Assembly: GCA_903813345.2 (NCBI GenBank)
Contig: CAIIXF020000009.1
Span: forward strand, 5,700,030-5,764,029
Origin: Owenia fusiformis
Taxonomy: Eukaryota; Annelida; Polychaeta; Sabellida; Oweniidae
Length of the DNA stretch: 64,000 bases
Direction of reading: 5' to 3'
Shown here: positions 11,252 through 22,239 of the stretch, piece after piece
Position numbering within the stretch: position 1 is the stretch's first letter
How the letters are laid out: every line of letters begins with the position of its first letter
Notes under the pieces: generated by a model
Told to the model about the DNA's origin: nothing
Seen by the model: only the letters and a program-made list of their open reading frames with translations
Databases searched by the model: none
Program-made: the position numbers and the translations under genes

Positions 11252-14200
11252 ATGGGTGCGTATGCCAGTAACTTCCAGCCTGACACAGGAAGCATTGTAT
11301 CTGATATAACCGATCCTACAAGGTCAAACTGGATAACAGCCCATGCTGAAGCAACTGGTTGTAAGTGCATTCAAATAGCTATAGTATTCATTTGGAAATT
11401 GATGACTCAAGATACATTTATGTGTGCAGTGATCTCCAAGTATTGGTATTGCGTGGCACCAAGTTGGTGCTGCACCCATTTAAGATTTTTGAAATAGGCT
11501 TGCGACCATATTAAAATCTATTTCTACCTATTTGTAAATGAAAAAAATAAAAAAGGCATTTTCAACCAACATTTGTGTGAAAATGAGAAATTTTGTCCCA
11601 GGATAGAAAAAATTCTGAGGAGAATATGGTGTTTTGTACACAAAAAAATTATTTGACATGCTAAACTGTTGAAATATATACAAAAACAAAATACAACCAA
11701 GAAATAGACTCATAAATTCTAAAATATATTTTGGGGTTTTAATATTAATGGGAAATGTCTCCTATTTATCTACATGTGTACAATCATATTGTTTCATTAC
11801 AGTCTCATTAATGTTAAAATATATTTTGGGGTTTTCTTAAAAAATAATGGAAAATGTCTGCTGTTGTTTCATTACAGTGGCTATTGTTGAAGTAGAGCGC
11901 CTGTGGTTGAGGTTCAAGCAGTTAGGATGTGACAAGTATGGGACTCTGCCTGGTAGCAAGCTCAATGAGCCACAGCTCACACAGGATCCCTTCTTTAAGA
12001 ATGTAAGTCACATGTTTGGAATCAAATGATTAGCCTGCCTAATTTTTGAACCTTCCTATACTCCTGGTATACAGGGTGATCCAGAAGTAACGTCAAAGAC
12101 ATTGTAATTTCAAAAGTATTCATCAGATCTTCATGAAATTTGGTATACATGTACCCACAACATTTCTGAGTTACCATCTCAAAGATTGGAATTCAATTAT
12201 TTCATTGGTTGAAATTATGGTTGCTATAGTAACCCGATATCGCGTAATCCGGGGCAAATTGAAGAGAAACCATAACGTTTTTGTGAATTTCTCTAATTTA
12301 AAAAGTCAGTAACATTTGAAAATGTTCATTGTTTGTTTTCTATGATTTTTATATTTGTTGCCATGGTAACAAATATGTAATAGTTGTGATGTCACAATAG
12401 GCATTCATAAAAAGCTTTCAATTTCTTTGAATTGCTTCCATCATCCATGACAAATACTAACATGACCAAGGACACTAACCCACCCAATTCAAGATGGCGC
12501 CAAGTCAGAGTAAAATAGAGCAAAGAACAAACATTAAGTTCTGTGTAAAGTTGGGGAAAGGTGTAAAAGAGACTATAAGACAGATAAAGAAGGCATATGG
12601 TAAAGCTGCCATTGCTGAGAGAAACATTTACAGGTGGTTTAACAAGTATTCCAGTGGATATGATGAAGTGGTAGACAAGCAGCGAGGAGGCAGGCCAGTG
12701 TCGTCATTCGATGATCAAACCATCAAAGCAATTGAAGCTGATGTTATGGACAATAGGCAAATTTCTATCAGAGAATTGGCTGAAAAACACGATCTGAGCT
12801 ATGGGACTGTGCAACGGATACTGACAAAGAACTGTCTGTTAAAGAAGGTGTCTGCTAAATGGGTGCCGCATGACTTGACACAGGAGCAGAAAGACCGGCG
12901 TGTTAAGGCTTCAAGGGACTTTCTTGCAAAATATCGGAGAGATGGAGATGACTTTCTTAACAAGATCATTACGAGTGACGAATCATTGCTATCATTCTAC
13001 ATCCCAGAGACCACGCAACAAAGTTCATCGTGGAAACATGACAACTCCCCAACACCAACCAAGCCTAAAATAGTACCAGGAATTCCACAAAAGAAACAAA
13101 TGGTTGTGACATTCTTTGACATTAGAGGAATGGTGTTAACCCATTTTGTTCCCATTGGCCAGAGAATTAATGCCGTTTACATTGCAAAGGTAAGATATCA
13201 TTTGTTCTAATAATACATCATACTGTGAATTTTATTTTTAAATTAAAGTATTTAAATGTTGTTCACTGTCAATATAATTATAACTCCATGGCCATGATTC
13301 AAATCCAAATCCAATCAATGAAACAACTGGTTTAACAACCATTAAACATTTGTTTTTCAGGTTCTGAAGCGTGATCTTCAACGTTCCCTGAGGAAAAAGC
13401 GTCCCGGACATCTGCAGCAGTTTATCTTGCATTGGGACAATGCCCCTACGCACACTGCAATCCTGACCAGCAACACAGTCCAAACACTTGGATTTCAACA
13501 ACTTGAACATGCCCCTTATTCACCTGATCTTGCCCCCAGTGACTTTTATTTGTATGGGGAACTAAAAAGAAACCTTAGTGGAAATAATTTTCAATCCTGT
13601 GAGGAATTGAAAAATGCCGTAGTACTAGCCCTACAAGGAATGAGTTCTAATGGATTTAATTCTGTGTTCAAGGAATGGGTATCCAGACATGAGAAATGTG
13701 TTGCAAATGGTGGCAATTATGTAGAATGAACTATTATTAGTAACTGTGCAATAGTATGATTTATATTGTTGTGAAATAAAATGTTGAGGATATAACAATT
13801 TCAGATCTTGTTGATATTTTGAGATTACGCATTACACGTTAAGTAATTTGCCCCGGGTTACGCGATATCGGGTTACTATAGCAACCATAATTTCAACCAA
13901 TGAAATGATTGAATTCCAATCTTTGAGATGGTAACTCAGAAATGTTGTGGGTACATGTATACCAAATTTCATGAAGATCTGATGAATACTTTTGAAATTA
14001 CAACATCTTTGACGTTACTTCTGGATCACCCTGTATATGCAGAAATCGCTGTCAAATTGAAAACAGTATTTTGGTTGTTGCTCAAAGTATCCTTCAACCT
14101 GCTGTCAAATAAATGAAATCCTCTGAATTCTAATTTACTAGGATCTTCCTAAATGTACAAAAGGACATTAAATACACTGATGCTGCACACAAAATCATAA

Positions 14201-17200
14201 AATATAATATTTTCCTTCAGAATTATGGCCATAGATTTCCATTCCTCAATTTTCTCCCATATATCACTTATCATAAAAAGGCCCATATAATACATGTACA
14301 TTATATAATGTTTATGTTGAAAACAGGTACTGAGGTCATTTAGATCTGACGATGGAGACATTGCATTTCAAACATTCCTTAATGCAATGCAATGGTGTGA
14401 GGTATCAGAAACAGAAATGAAGCTTAGAGGTAAGTTTATAACTTTAATAGTTCTCAAATGTAATATCAGGGGCAGTGAATTCATAAGATCTGTGATCTGA
14501 TCCGGTTAAATTTCATTGTAGTAATGATGCATTGTGGGATTAATCTTGAAATTCATCTCAACATTGGGGAATTTGTACAATCTTTAGGATCAATATTATC
14601 CAAATCTCACATCAGTGGATTAATCTTTGGATAAAATTTGTCTGAATTCCAATTTAATTTGGATAAATCTTGGGGATTCCGCCCAAAATCCTGGGATTGT
14701 ACCAATTCACCAAATATTTATCGGGATCAATAATCCAAAATGATAAAATTTATCCGGATAAATTCTCGGATCGTACTAATTCATGGCCCCTGATGTTTGT
14801 TCACATTATCCTATTAAATATGAATCTGTCCAAAATTAACTGTAACACATACTGAATATTTATATAGAATTTTTGTATATTACTTCAAGAGTTTTTTACA
14901 TGTAATTAAATTCCTTAGTCTGACTGAAAGTGTTGGTTTTATGGTTTCCTTTGGTTTATTGGGATTTTAGATCTTAAATTAAATTAGATAGAAATACTTT
15001 AAATGTCAGTTTATTTATAGCGATTTATTGGGATTTTACAGCATCCAGATCTTGTCCTTTGTGCTTTAATTATCTATTTTTGTTGATGTGTAATTCTAGC
15101 CATATTCCAACTCTTGAACAATGGAGATCCTGTAGACCAAGACCACCTTGTGAGGATTCTCACCAGACTCTATCCTGAGGATAGTGAGGTATGCTGGGAT
15201 TGCACTAGCCTTCTTCTCATATAAACTTTCCAAAATTAGTCTGCATTCACTCATTTGAGATTTTGAAAAGAGGCTGGCTCTTCCCTGAAAACCAATTTGC
15301 ACTCACCTAAAATTCCATTTCTTCAAATACTTGGTACGTATTTACGAACTTCGGTAAGCATTGTGAAAAGTATAAAATTCATATTCAAAAATACTCTGAA
15401 GGAAACTAGTTCCCCATGTCAAACCCAAAATCTTAAGGGTGTCAGGTTTAAATTGAATTACTGAATTCAAAATGAATACAAATTTCAAGGTATGAAAGCC
15501 AGGTGTCAATTTTTCATATCCAAACATAATATAAAGGTGAAATTTTTATGTTTTTAGGAAGCAGTTCAAAGGATTGCTGGTGTTTTTATGGAACAAATGG
15601 ACAAAAGAAAGAAAGGTAACGTAATGGTTCATCCGACCATCTACCAATATACAAGCCATAGGTACAAGTTTTCCGTCATACTGCACCGCGGATGGAATTA
15701 GTCAAAACCTCCACATTTTCACAAACTGAAAGCACTGATTGAGTATCGTGAGATTTTTCTTCTAAGTCATGTTTATTTCAGGATACATCGATGAGCAAAC
15801 ATTTGTACAATGGATCCTAAAAATGCCACGGGAGACAGTGGAGCCTGTGTTAGAGTTTAGTATCATCCCTTCAGATATAAACGCTGATGCTCATAGAGCT
15901 TTCTCTACAGCACAACCTGCTTCTCTGGATGAGGTAAGATTTCTTATGAAAGAAAGCTTCTTCCAAATATTTTCATGCTCATATTCTCTATACACATAGA
16001 TCTGTAATGGTAAACAATTAAAAAGTCAAAAGTTGTTGATTTTCTTTCTCAGAGATATTTCTTTTTCTTTTTGACGTTTCGTAGGATGTCCATCCTACTT
16101 CTTCAGAAATAAAATTATATTTGAATCAAACTGAAATAATTAATTATTACATAACAATGAGAAAAAAAAATGATAGAAAAAAAAATAATTAAAAAGTCAC
16201 GTTAACCAACTTCATTTAAGATGGATGGTCGATTGAATGTTTTACATTAGCATTATAGGTAGCAAGAATCCAACCACCCAATGTATGATTTACCCTCACA
16301 AGTATTGCATATGAAAAATAATTTGTGTGTCTTTATCAGAAAATGCAGAATCATGATAAATATGGTAGAATATGGATTATTAGAAAAGAGTATGACCAGG
16401 AATGACATGAGCCTAAAAGATTCTTAAATTACAACAAAGAAATAGAAATATATCTATATTCCTATGAGAACTTTTTTAACCTCCTGCTTCATAAATGAGA
16501 CATCATTATCATCATTCAAAACTTAAATCTTCTGTCTGAATTATTTTTTAATATCAGGTTTGTCATTATTGTATTGTATAGCCCCAAATCCCTAGTGATG
16601 AGCTCCTAGGTCATGTCGCACGGAGATGTCACAAGCGAGACTGGAGCCTACTTGCAAACAACCTTGGTTACCTTCAAGAGGATATCGCCAACATAAAAAA
16701 GACTATAGGAAATGATTCAGAAAAACAAGTAAGTTGAGAAACCACATAAATGTATTACAATAGAGAACATAAAAATTATATTTGTGGGCATTTGATTCAT
16801 CTTCGTTCACTCGGCTCCCGTCAGTCGAACGCAGTGAAGACCGGAGCATGCGAAGATGCATTTGATTCCTATGCTTGATATGATTAAATTTTAAACAATA
16901 TGTTCTGTTTGTTTATTTTTGGTCTGTCTTGGTCTGTCCATCTATATGTCGATTATTATTGTTTTATTTGCATTATTTAATGATTGTGTGGCTTTGGTTT
17001 TCCATAAATGGCTTTGTCCCAAATACAAATATTAGCCACCTGGTGTCAGTATGTGCTTTTAGCCATGCAATATTTTTTTATCATTTATCTATTTTGCATT
17101 TTATAGTTGCTAGAAATCCTTACAAGATGGCGGGTTCAAAACGGCACTTCTGCTACAACAGATGAGCTAGAAACTGCACTGAGGGAATCTGGATTTGGAA

Positions 17201-17226
17201 ATGTTGCCACTCAACTTTCAATATGA
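11252..17226 (+). CDS. Calcineurin-B-like (degenerate EF-hand) protein fused to a death domain
   Basis: Eight exons join in frame: 11252-11360, 11878-12002, 14327-14429, 15100-15188, 15558-15615, 15782-15933, 16582-16728, 17107-17226; 903 nt, 300 residues. All introns are GT-AG, mostly GTAAG. The protein starts MGAYAS, matching the N-myristoylation pattern (Gly2, Ser6) of calcineurin B and CHP proteins. Residues about 40-185 align with four EF-hands of that subfamily (RFKQLG...GTL; QWCEVSETEMKLRAIFQLL; DKRKKGYIDEQTF). All four Ca2+ loops are abnormal: the last has Arg, Lys and Thr at positions 3, 5 and 12, and loop 2 is shortened. Residues about 215-299 form a death domain (WSLLANNLGYLQEDI; LLEILTRWRVQNG; ELETALRESGFGNVATQL). 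A Ca2+-insensitive, membrane-tethered death-domain adaptor is the simplest inference. The partner and pathway are unknown. Confidence 0.85.
11719..11877 (+). repeat. Tandem duplication of the exon-2 splice acceptor region
   Basis: The words AAAATATATTTTGGGGTTTT, ATGG(G)AAATGTCT and GTTTCATTACAG occur twice: once ending at an AG at 11801-11802, and again ending at the AG at 11876-11877 used for exon 2 of the EF-hand/death gene. The upstream copy is a complete decoy acceptor. From it the frame would enter TCTCATTAATG and read intron sequence. Confidence 0.7.
12072..14033 (+). mobile_element. Mariner (DD34D) transposon with 189-bp terminal inverted repeats
   Basis: The element is bounded by TA at 12070-12071 and 14034-14035. 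The left repeat 12072-12260 (CAGGGTGATCCAGAAGTAAC onward to GGGGCAAATT) is matched almost base for base by the inverse of 13845-14033. One open transposase gene lies inside on the plus strand. The element sits in intron 2 of the EF-hand/death gene, in the same orientation as the host gene. Such long inverted repeats are unusual for a mariner, where 20-40 bp is usual. The intact frame and near-identical arms suggest a recent insertion. Confidence 0.92.
12494..13729 (+). CDS. Mariner transposase, two exons
   Basis: The first part, 12494-13189 (232 codons), has helix-turn-helix motifs (IYRWFNKYSSG, DKQRGGRP), the mariner linker word WVPHDLT and the first catalytic Asp (Asp162 in TSDES). Here a GTAAGA donor opens a 171-bp intron (13190-13360, acceptor TGTTTTTCAG). 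The second part, 13361-13729 (122 codons), has the second Asp (Asp258 in HWDNAPTH) and the third (Asp293 in YSPDLAPSDF), exactly 34 residues apart as in mariners, and ends with the usual family tail (VSRHEKCVANGGNYVE). The total of 354 residues is close to the family length. Read without splicing, the protein would stop five codons into the intron and lose two catalytic Asp. No internal stop or frameshift is seen, so it may be active. Confidence 0.9.
14467..14792. mobile_element. MITE with CAGGGGC termini
   Basis: The left end CAGGGGCAGTGAATTCAT pairs with the right end ATTCATGGCCCCTG. The interior is rich in GGATAAAT/TGGATTAA words and has no open frame. No convincing target duplication could be matched. 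It lies in intron 3 of the EF-hand/death gene, just after exon 3. Confidence 0.5.
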
Positions 17227-17708
17227 TATCTGTTATAATGCAGCCACATTAGAAACTGCACTGAGGGAATCTGGATTTGGAAATGTTGCCACTCAACTTT
17301 CGATATGATATCTCTTATAATGCAGCCACATTAGAAACTGCACTGAGGGAATCTGGATTTGGAAATGTTGCCACTCAACTTTCGATATGATATCTCTTAT
17401 AATGCAGCCACATTAGAAACTGCACTGAGGGAATCTGGATTTGGAAATGTTGCCACTCAACTTTCAATATGATATCTGTTATAATGCAGCCACATTAGAA
17501 ACTGCACTGAGGGAATCTGGATTTGGAAATGTTGCCACTCAACTTTCAATATGATATCTGTTATAATGCACATTAGAAACTGCACTGAGGGAATCTGGAT
17601 TTGGAAATGTTGCCACTCAACTTTCAATATGATATCTGTTATAATGCACATTAGAAACTGCATTGAGGGAATCTGGATTTGGAAATGCATGATATCTGTT
17701 ATAATGCG
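17170..17708 (+). repeat. Minisatellite copied from the last coding exon
   Basis: Units begin at 17170, 17252, 17334, 17416, 17498, 17576 and 17654 (GAAACTGCACTGAGGGAATC), spaced 82 bp five... specifically 82, 82, 82, 82, 78 and 78 bp. The first unit is the authentic 3' end of the EF-hand/death gene, coding the last death-domain helix, with the stop codon and the start of the 3' UTR. Later units repeat coding sequence and stop. The last unit is truncated, and a diverged remnant occurs near 17770. Two unit types alternate in blocks (TCAATATG...CTGTT versus TCGATATG...CTCTT). Confidence 0.92.
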
Positions 17709-18033
17709 ACCTAAGACTAAGAGACTCAAATGTCATTATATTATCTATCATGGTGTAACATTTGAAAATAGAGACTGCATTGAGGTAGTCTTGATTTGGA
17801 AATGGTGCCCATATACCATGTATATTAGATATAGCAGTATTCTAGCTGTAATGTCGGACTGTAGTCCAGAAACATACTTTGACATTATGATACCTTAAGT
17901 ATTATCAGCCCATTGTAGCTATAAGATTTATTGGTTGAATGGTCATTTAATTGTTAAAATACAAGTCAACAGTGTCATAGGCGTTTGTGTAAGTTTAAAC
18001 AACAGACAAGAGTAATCGGAATTTATTGGGTTG

Positions 18034-18233
18034 CAGGCCCGTAGCCAGGGGGGTTTGCAGGGTTCGCAACCTCCCCCTGGCCAAAAATTCTTTCAAAATC
18101 ATGCAGTTTTTCACCATTTTGAGCACTTCCCAATTGATTTTAGTCATATTTGGGCCAAAATTGTCAAATGTGAACCCCCCCTGGAAATTTTTCAAAACTG
18201 AACCCCCCTTGGCAAATCCTGGCTACGGGCCTG
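18034..18233. mobile_element. MITE with CAGGCCCGTAGCC termini, copy 1
   Basis: It begins CAGGCCCGTAGCCAGG and ends CCTGGCTACGGGCCTG. The interior has C-runs and the words TTCTTTCAAAATCATGCAG and TTGTCAAATGTG. It closely matches 52869-53057 and, inverted and diverged, 39731-39930. Small frames in this stretch are not real genes. Confidence 0.7.
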
Positions 18234-18552
18234 GGTTGCAACTGGCCAACCAAACACAAACAATGTGTGACAGATATAAAATCAAATCTTTCTATTACAT
18301 ACATACATGTAATCTTATGTCACAGTCATATTAGCATATGCACAGATGATGTCTTTTCCCTAAGCTTAATGACCTCTAGGTATATGTTCAAACATGAGTG
18401 TAGTTGTAGATCTCAAAATATGAGCTATCTTGGATTAACAAATCCATGCAAGCCATATTACCATGGGACCTTATGGCTGAGAAGAAATAGAGATGTCATT
18501 GTTTATGATTCATAATTCATAGTACATTTTTGAAATATTTTCACTCATTATG

Positions 18553-18667
18553 TCGCACTGAAAGTCGTGACATATTGTTTTGGTCTCCATTTTTTGTGAT
18601 AGCGGTTGGTGTCTGACGTTCGGCATTTGGTGTCAGGTTGTGACATTTTGCATTTAATGCCTTGTTT
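18553..18667. repeat. Dispersed 'GTCACCACC' repeat, copy 2 (inverse)
   Basis: The word series GTGACATATTGTTTTGGTCT, GTTCGGCATTTGGTGTC and TGACATTTTGCATTTAATGC CTTG is the inverse of the copies at 24.0 and 35.1 kb. It lies downstream of the EF-hand/death gene, possibly in its 3' UTR. Confidence 0.5.
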
Positions 18668-18913
18668 TGTATATTGTTTTTGAATGTATTGTATTATTTA
18701 ATTGTGTTGATCACATTATTTTATTCCGTCCTAGAATATAGTAGTTATTTTTTATTATTTTATTATTTTATATTGACAAGAAAAATCTGTAAATGGCTGA
18801 ACTATTTTTGTTTACATCATTGAATTGTTTACATCACATATCAACAATGTGCTAGTTTTCTTACACATATTTACATAATCTATGTACTGTATAATGATTT
18901 TAAGATAGATTAA

Positions 18914-18919
18914 AATAAA
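18914..18919 (+). other. Possible polyadenylation signal
   Basis: An AATAAA occurs 1.7 kb after the EF-hand/death stop codon. If it is used, the exon-derived minisatellite at 17170-17708 would be transcribed in the 3' UTR. Other weak signals may be used earlier, so this is only a candidate. Confidence 0.25.
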
Positions 18920-19019
18920 AAAGTTACAAGAGTAGAACATGTTTTTGTCATGGATGTTGAAAGTTAAGTTTCCTTGAAGAATGGAACAGACATTATAGTG
19001 TATTTACTGCCCATACATA

Positions 19020-19218
19020 CAGGGTGATCAAAAATATCAAATATATTGTCATTCTAAGACTACTGAATGTTCCCCATACATTAATGAGTTACAACCTCAA
19101 GATACTGATTCAATTAACTATCTGATGATTGACACCTTTGTTGCTATGGTAACCAAATGTAGACACCAGCGCCAAAATATTTGCATTAAAAGAAAAATCT
19201 TCCTTTTTAATCACCCTG
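19020..19218. mobile_element. Short mariner-type MITE
   Basis: Bounded by TA on both sides, with ends CAGGGTGATCAAAAAT and TTTTTAATCACCCTG. The interior still has TTGCTATGGTAACCAAATG and GAGTTACAACCTCAAGATAC, which recall the inverted repeats of the intact mariner at 12072-14033. It may be an internally deleted relative. Confidence 0.65.
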
Positions 19219-19418
19219 TATATTCCAGGTGCCAGTGATATATGAGGTAACGAGCGCTTAATTTAATTCTGATTCTTAAGCAACCAAAAGTATTTTTAAT
19301 TGATTCATTTCCTAAGTGACATCTATATTATTGAGTAGAGTGAATGTTTATTCTAAATAGGGAATTTGAAGTGGCCAGACGTACATTCAGCAGTGGTAAG
19401 CATATTTTGATTTACATG

Positions 19419-19830
19419 CCCGAGCAAGGGGCGCCCGAGCAAGGGGCTAAAATAAAAGGCTTTGAGGGCCTAGAGATATAATGCCCGAGCAAGGGGCTAA
19501 AATAAAAGGCTTTGAGGGCCAAGAGATTAAAAGGCTTTGAGGGCCTAGAGATATAAATGCCCGAGCAAGGGGCTAAAAATAAAAGGCTTTGAGGGCCCAG
19601 ATATAAATGCCCGAGCAAGGGGCTAAAATAAAAGGCTTTGAGGGCCTAGATATAAATGCCCGAGCAAGGGGCGCCCGAGCAAGGGGCTAAAATAAAGGGA
19701 AATATATACGCAAGCAGGGGGCAAAAAAAAAATGAACCATAAGGGGTAATGAATAAAAGTAAAGGCCTTGAGAGCCTAGACATACAGAGATATATGCCAG
19801 AGCAAGGGGCTATTAAATATAACTATGAGA
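19419..19830. repeat. Minisatellite of GCCCGAGCAAGGGGCTAAAA units
   Basis: The words GCCCGAGCAAGGGGCTAAAA, TAAAAGGCTTTGAGGGCC and TAGAGATATAA repeat about seven times with unit lengths near 50-60 bp, decaying toward 19830. It is GC-richer than its surroundings. No coding role is seen. Confidence 0.8.
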
Positions 19831-22239
19831 CAATATAAGAGAAGTTTTCTGAGAGGCAAATATTTGACAGAAACAAAGAAAAATAGAACATTGATGACAT
19901 GAAAAATCTTGATAACATGGCCTTATAATGAACACTGGAAATTCAACGTGTTAATAACACAGTAAAATTAGAGGTCATTATACAGTACGTTATAGTACAG
20001 TGTGACGAAAATAATGACACTCAGGTATAATCTGGTAATTGGCAATTGAATGAAAACTGAGGTTTACTCAATAGAAAGTAGGTTGAATTGTTTTGACATG
20101 ACTGGATAACCTATGCAAGTGATTGGTTATGTAATGGTTTAATTCCATGTACCCTCTTGTAAACTAATTTGAAAATGACTTGAGTTTGTAACATTTGAAA
20201 CTAGTGAAGTCTGATAAACAATTGGCTTCTCTTTACATCTAAAGTCCGGGAGCACTGATCTCTTAGTGGTTTTAACCACGTGGACTTCGGATGTGAGAGT
20301 TGTCTCTCCACAGTAGGAGGTAATTGGCAATTGAGGTTAATTACTCATGTTAGGGGACTGATTTTTCCCCACCAGTAATTCATGAATGAAACATTGATAT
20401 GAGGTCAATTTTAGGTTTTATTAGCTTCATAATTACATCATGGAAAACCATCTACTAGAACTACTGGGAGAGATTGCTCTCAAATCTGATGTCCACGTTA
20501 GTTTTTTGTTAATTTTTTATTAAAGATTTGAGGATTGGGAGTAGTAAAAATTAACAAATCACATTATTCAGATGTAAATACACCGTAAAGGGTAAAATTA
20601 AATGTGTATTTCACCCAATCCTTTAACATGAAATCTACTTGAATGTATGGATGTCACTTAGGAAACATAGATTTCCTAAGTGACATCTATATTATTGAGT
20701 AGAGTGAATGTTTATTCTAAATAGGGAATTCGAGGGAGGTAGTCATTAGCGAATGGAATGGATAATAGTTTACATATCATGAAATTTGGATGAAATATCA
20801 TGAAATTGGGAAATGATTGAAAAATAAGTTACCCTCCCGCCCAACCCATTTCCTGAGGTTTGTACAATCTGTACATTCTGGTGGGTTTCACTTAAATATG
20901 TATTTCACCCAATCCTTTAACATGAAATCTACTTGAATGTATGGATGTCACTTAGGAAACATAGAAACTCTATTTTTGAAAGTATCATTAAGCATGAACA
21001 GTACCCAAGTAAGTACTAGTAGTCAACAGTACAGTACTTCAAAAGTTAACAGTACACTGTATTGGTCAAAAGTCAAAATTGTTGATCTTTCCTGTTAAAA
21101 TGGAGGACTAAGACTGAAGTACAATAGTACATATTTTACCAATGTAAACAAATTGAGACATCTATCTGTTAATTCCAATCTGTTTTTTAGAGAAATAACC
21201 AGCTTGAGAATGATTCATTTTTTGATAAATCTATAGCAACATTTTTCAAATTACATGTATTTAAATGTTTTTATGTTATTACTATACCAAGTGTGTGGAT
21301 GTTTACAAGTCTAAAATCTATCTGGAATAGCATGTTTTTGGACGATGAAGAATTTCAGGTCCGGTTTCTAAATCCAACATTTTTTGGATGACAATTGTCT
21401 GAAAGAATATCATATCCAAATGGGGTTGGTTTCACCCCTCAGGATAGGACGGAATGGGGTGGGGGATCATAGTTCCAGAAAACAAGTTACTCAAGAGCAA
21501 AATCATTTATTTTATATCAGATATATATTTTAATATTAAGAAAATAACATTTTATAAGAATTCAAATCATCAAGCTATGATTTGATTATCAAATTCATAT
21601 GAAAGTAGAAAATTTAAAAAATATACTATGGTACATTTACACAAGCGTCACAATATGGAAATCATGGGAGATAAAGGTGTAAGGCTACTGACTACATGAG
21701 TTTAATTCTGCATTACCAATAGACAGCTCTTACTTCAAAGCGTTTTGGTTTCAACTGCTCACTGTGTACATTGTCCTCCATCGGGTATCAAAATTAAAAA
21801 TGGCGGATACATGATCAATATGTTTTCAATCAAGGTTGATCCTTGAATTTTGGAAGGTCGTATTTCTAAATCTAATCTGACTCCCGCCTGTATACTATTG
21901 CTAAGGAGGAATACAACAAATTGAAATCATGTTTTTTGTTTGTTTCTTAAACAAAATAATATTTTTATGCAGTATAAACAAAATCCTCTGGAGTAAGAGC
22001 CACCTTTGTAACATTTCTAAACCTGGTCAAAGAGCTCCTAATACCTCACTGTCCCCCCATGTAAATACATAATAAAAAAGTCTACCAATTTAATTGTCAT
22101 ACAAGTACATGTACACCCAAAATCCAATCCATATGGAATCTGTATTACATGGATTCAATGTGGATTTGCTGTGTATAATGTCAATTCTATACATTAAAGT
22201 CCTCTAATCTGTTCACTCATGATTATTCCACAAGCAGTC
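19831..22239. other. Intergenic stretch with a rearranged duplicated block
   Basis: No gene was recognised. A block TTTCACCCAATCCTTTAACA through GTCACTTAGGAAACATAGA occurs at about 20610-20670 and again at 20902-20962. The block CCTAAGTGACATCTATATTA through AATAGGGAAT occurs at about 19312-19365 and 20673-20730. At 20655-20690 the two blocks meet head to head around TTAGGAAACATAGATTTCCT. This looks like fragments of a repeat that were duplicated and reshuffled. The remainder is plain AT-rich sequence. Confidence 0.5.

Noticed and set aside
13238-13510. 90-codon minus-strand frame in the mariner
   Set aside because: It is antisense to the transposase intron and second exon, with no family motif.
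17457-17898. Overlapping repetitive frames (90 aa minus, 115 aa plus)
   Set aside because: Both are frames through the exon-derived minisatellite and owe their length to the repetition.
18026-18334. 102-codon plus frame
   Set aside because: It crosses the CAGGCCCGTAGCC MITE; its translation includes the element's C-runs and terminal repeats.
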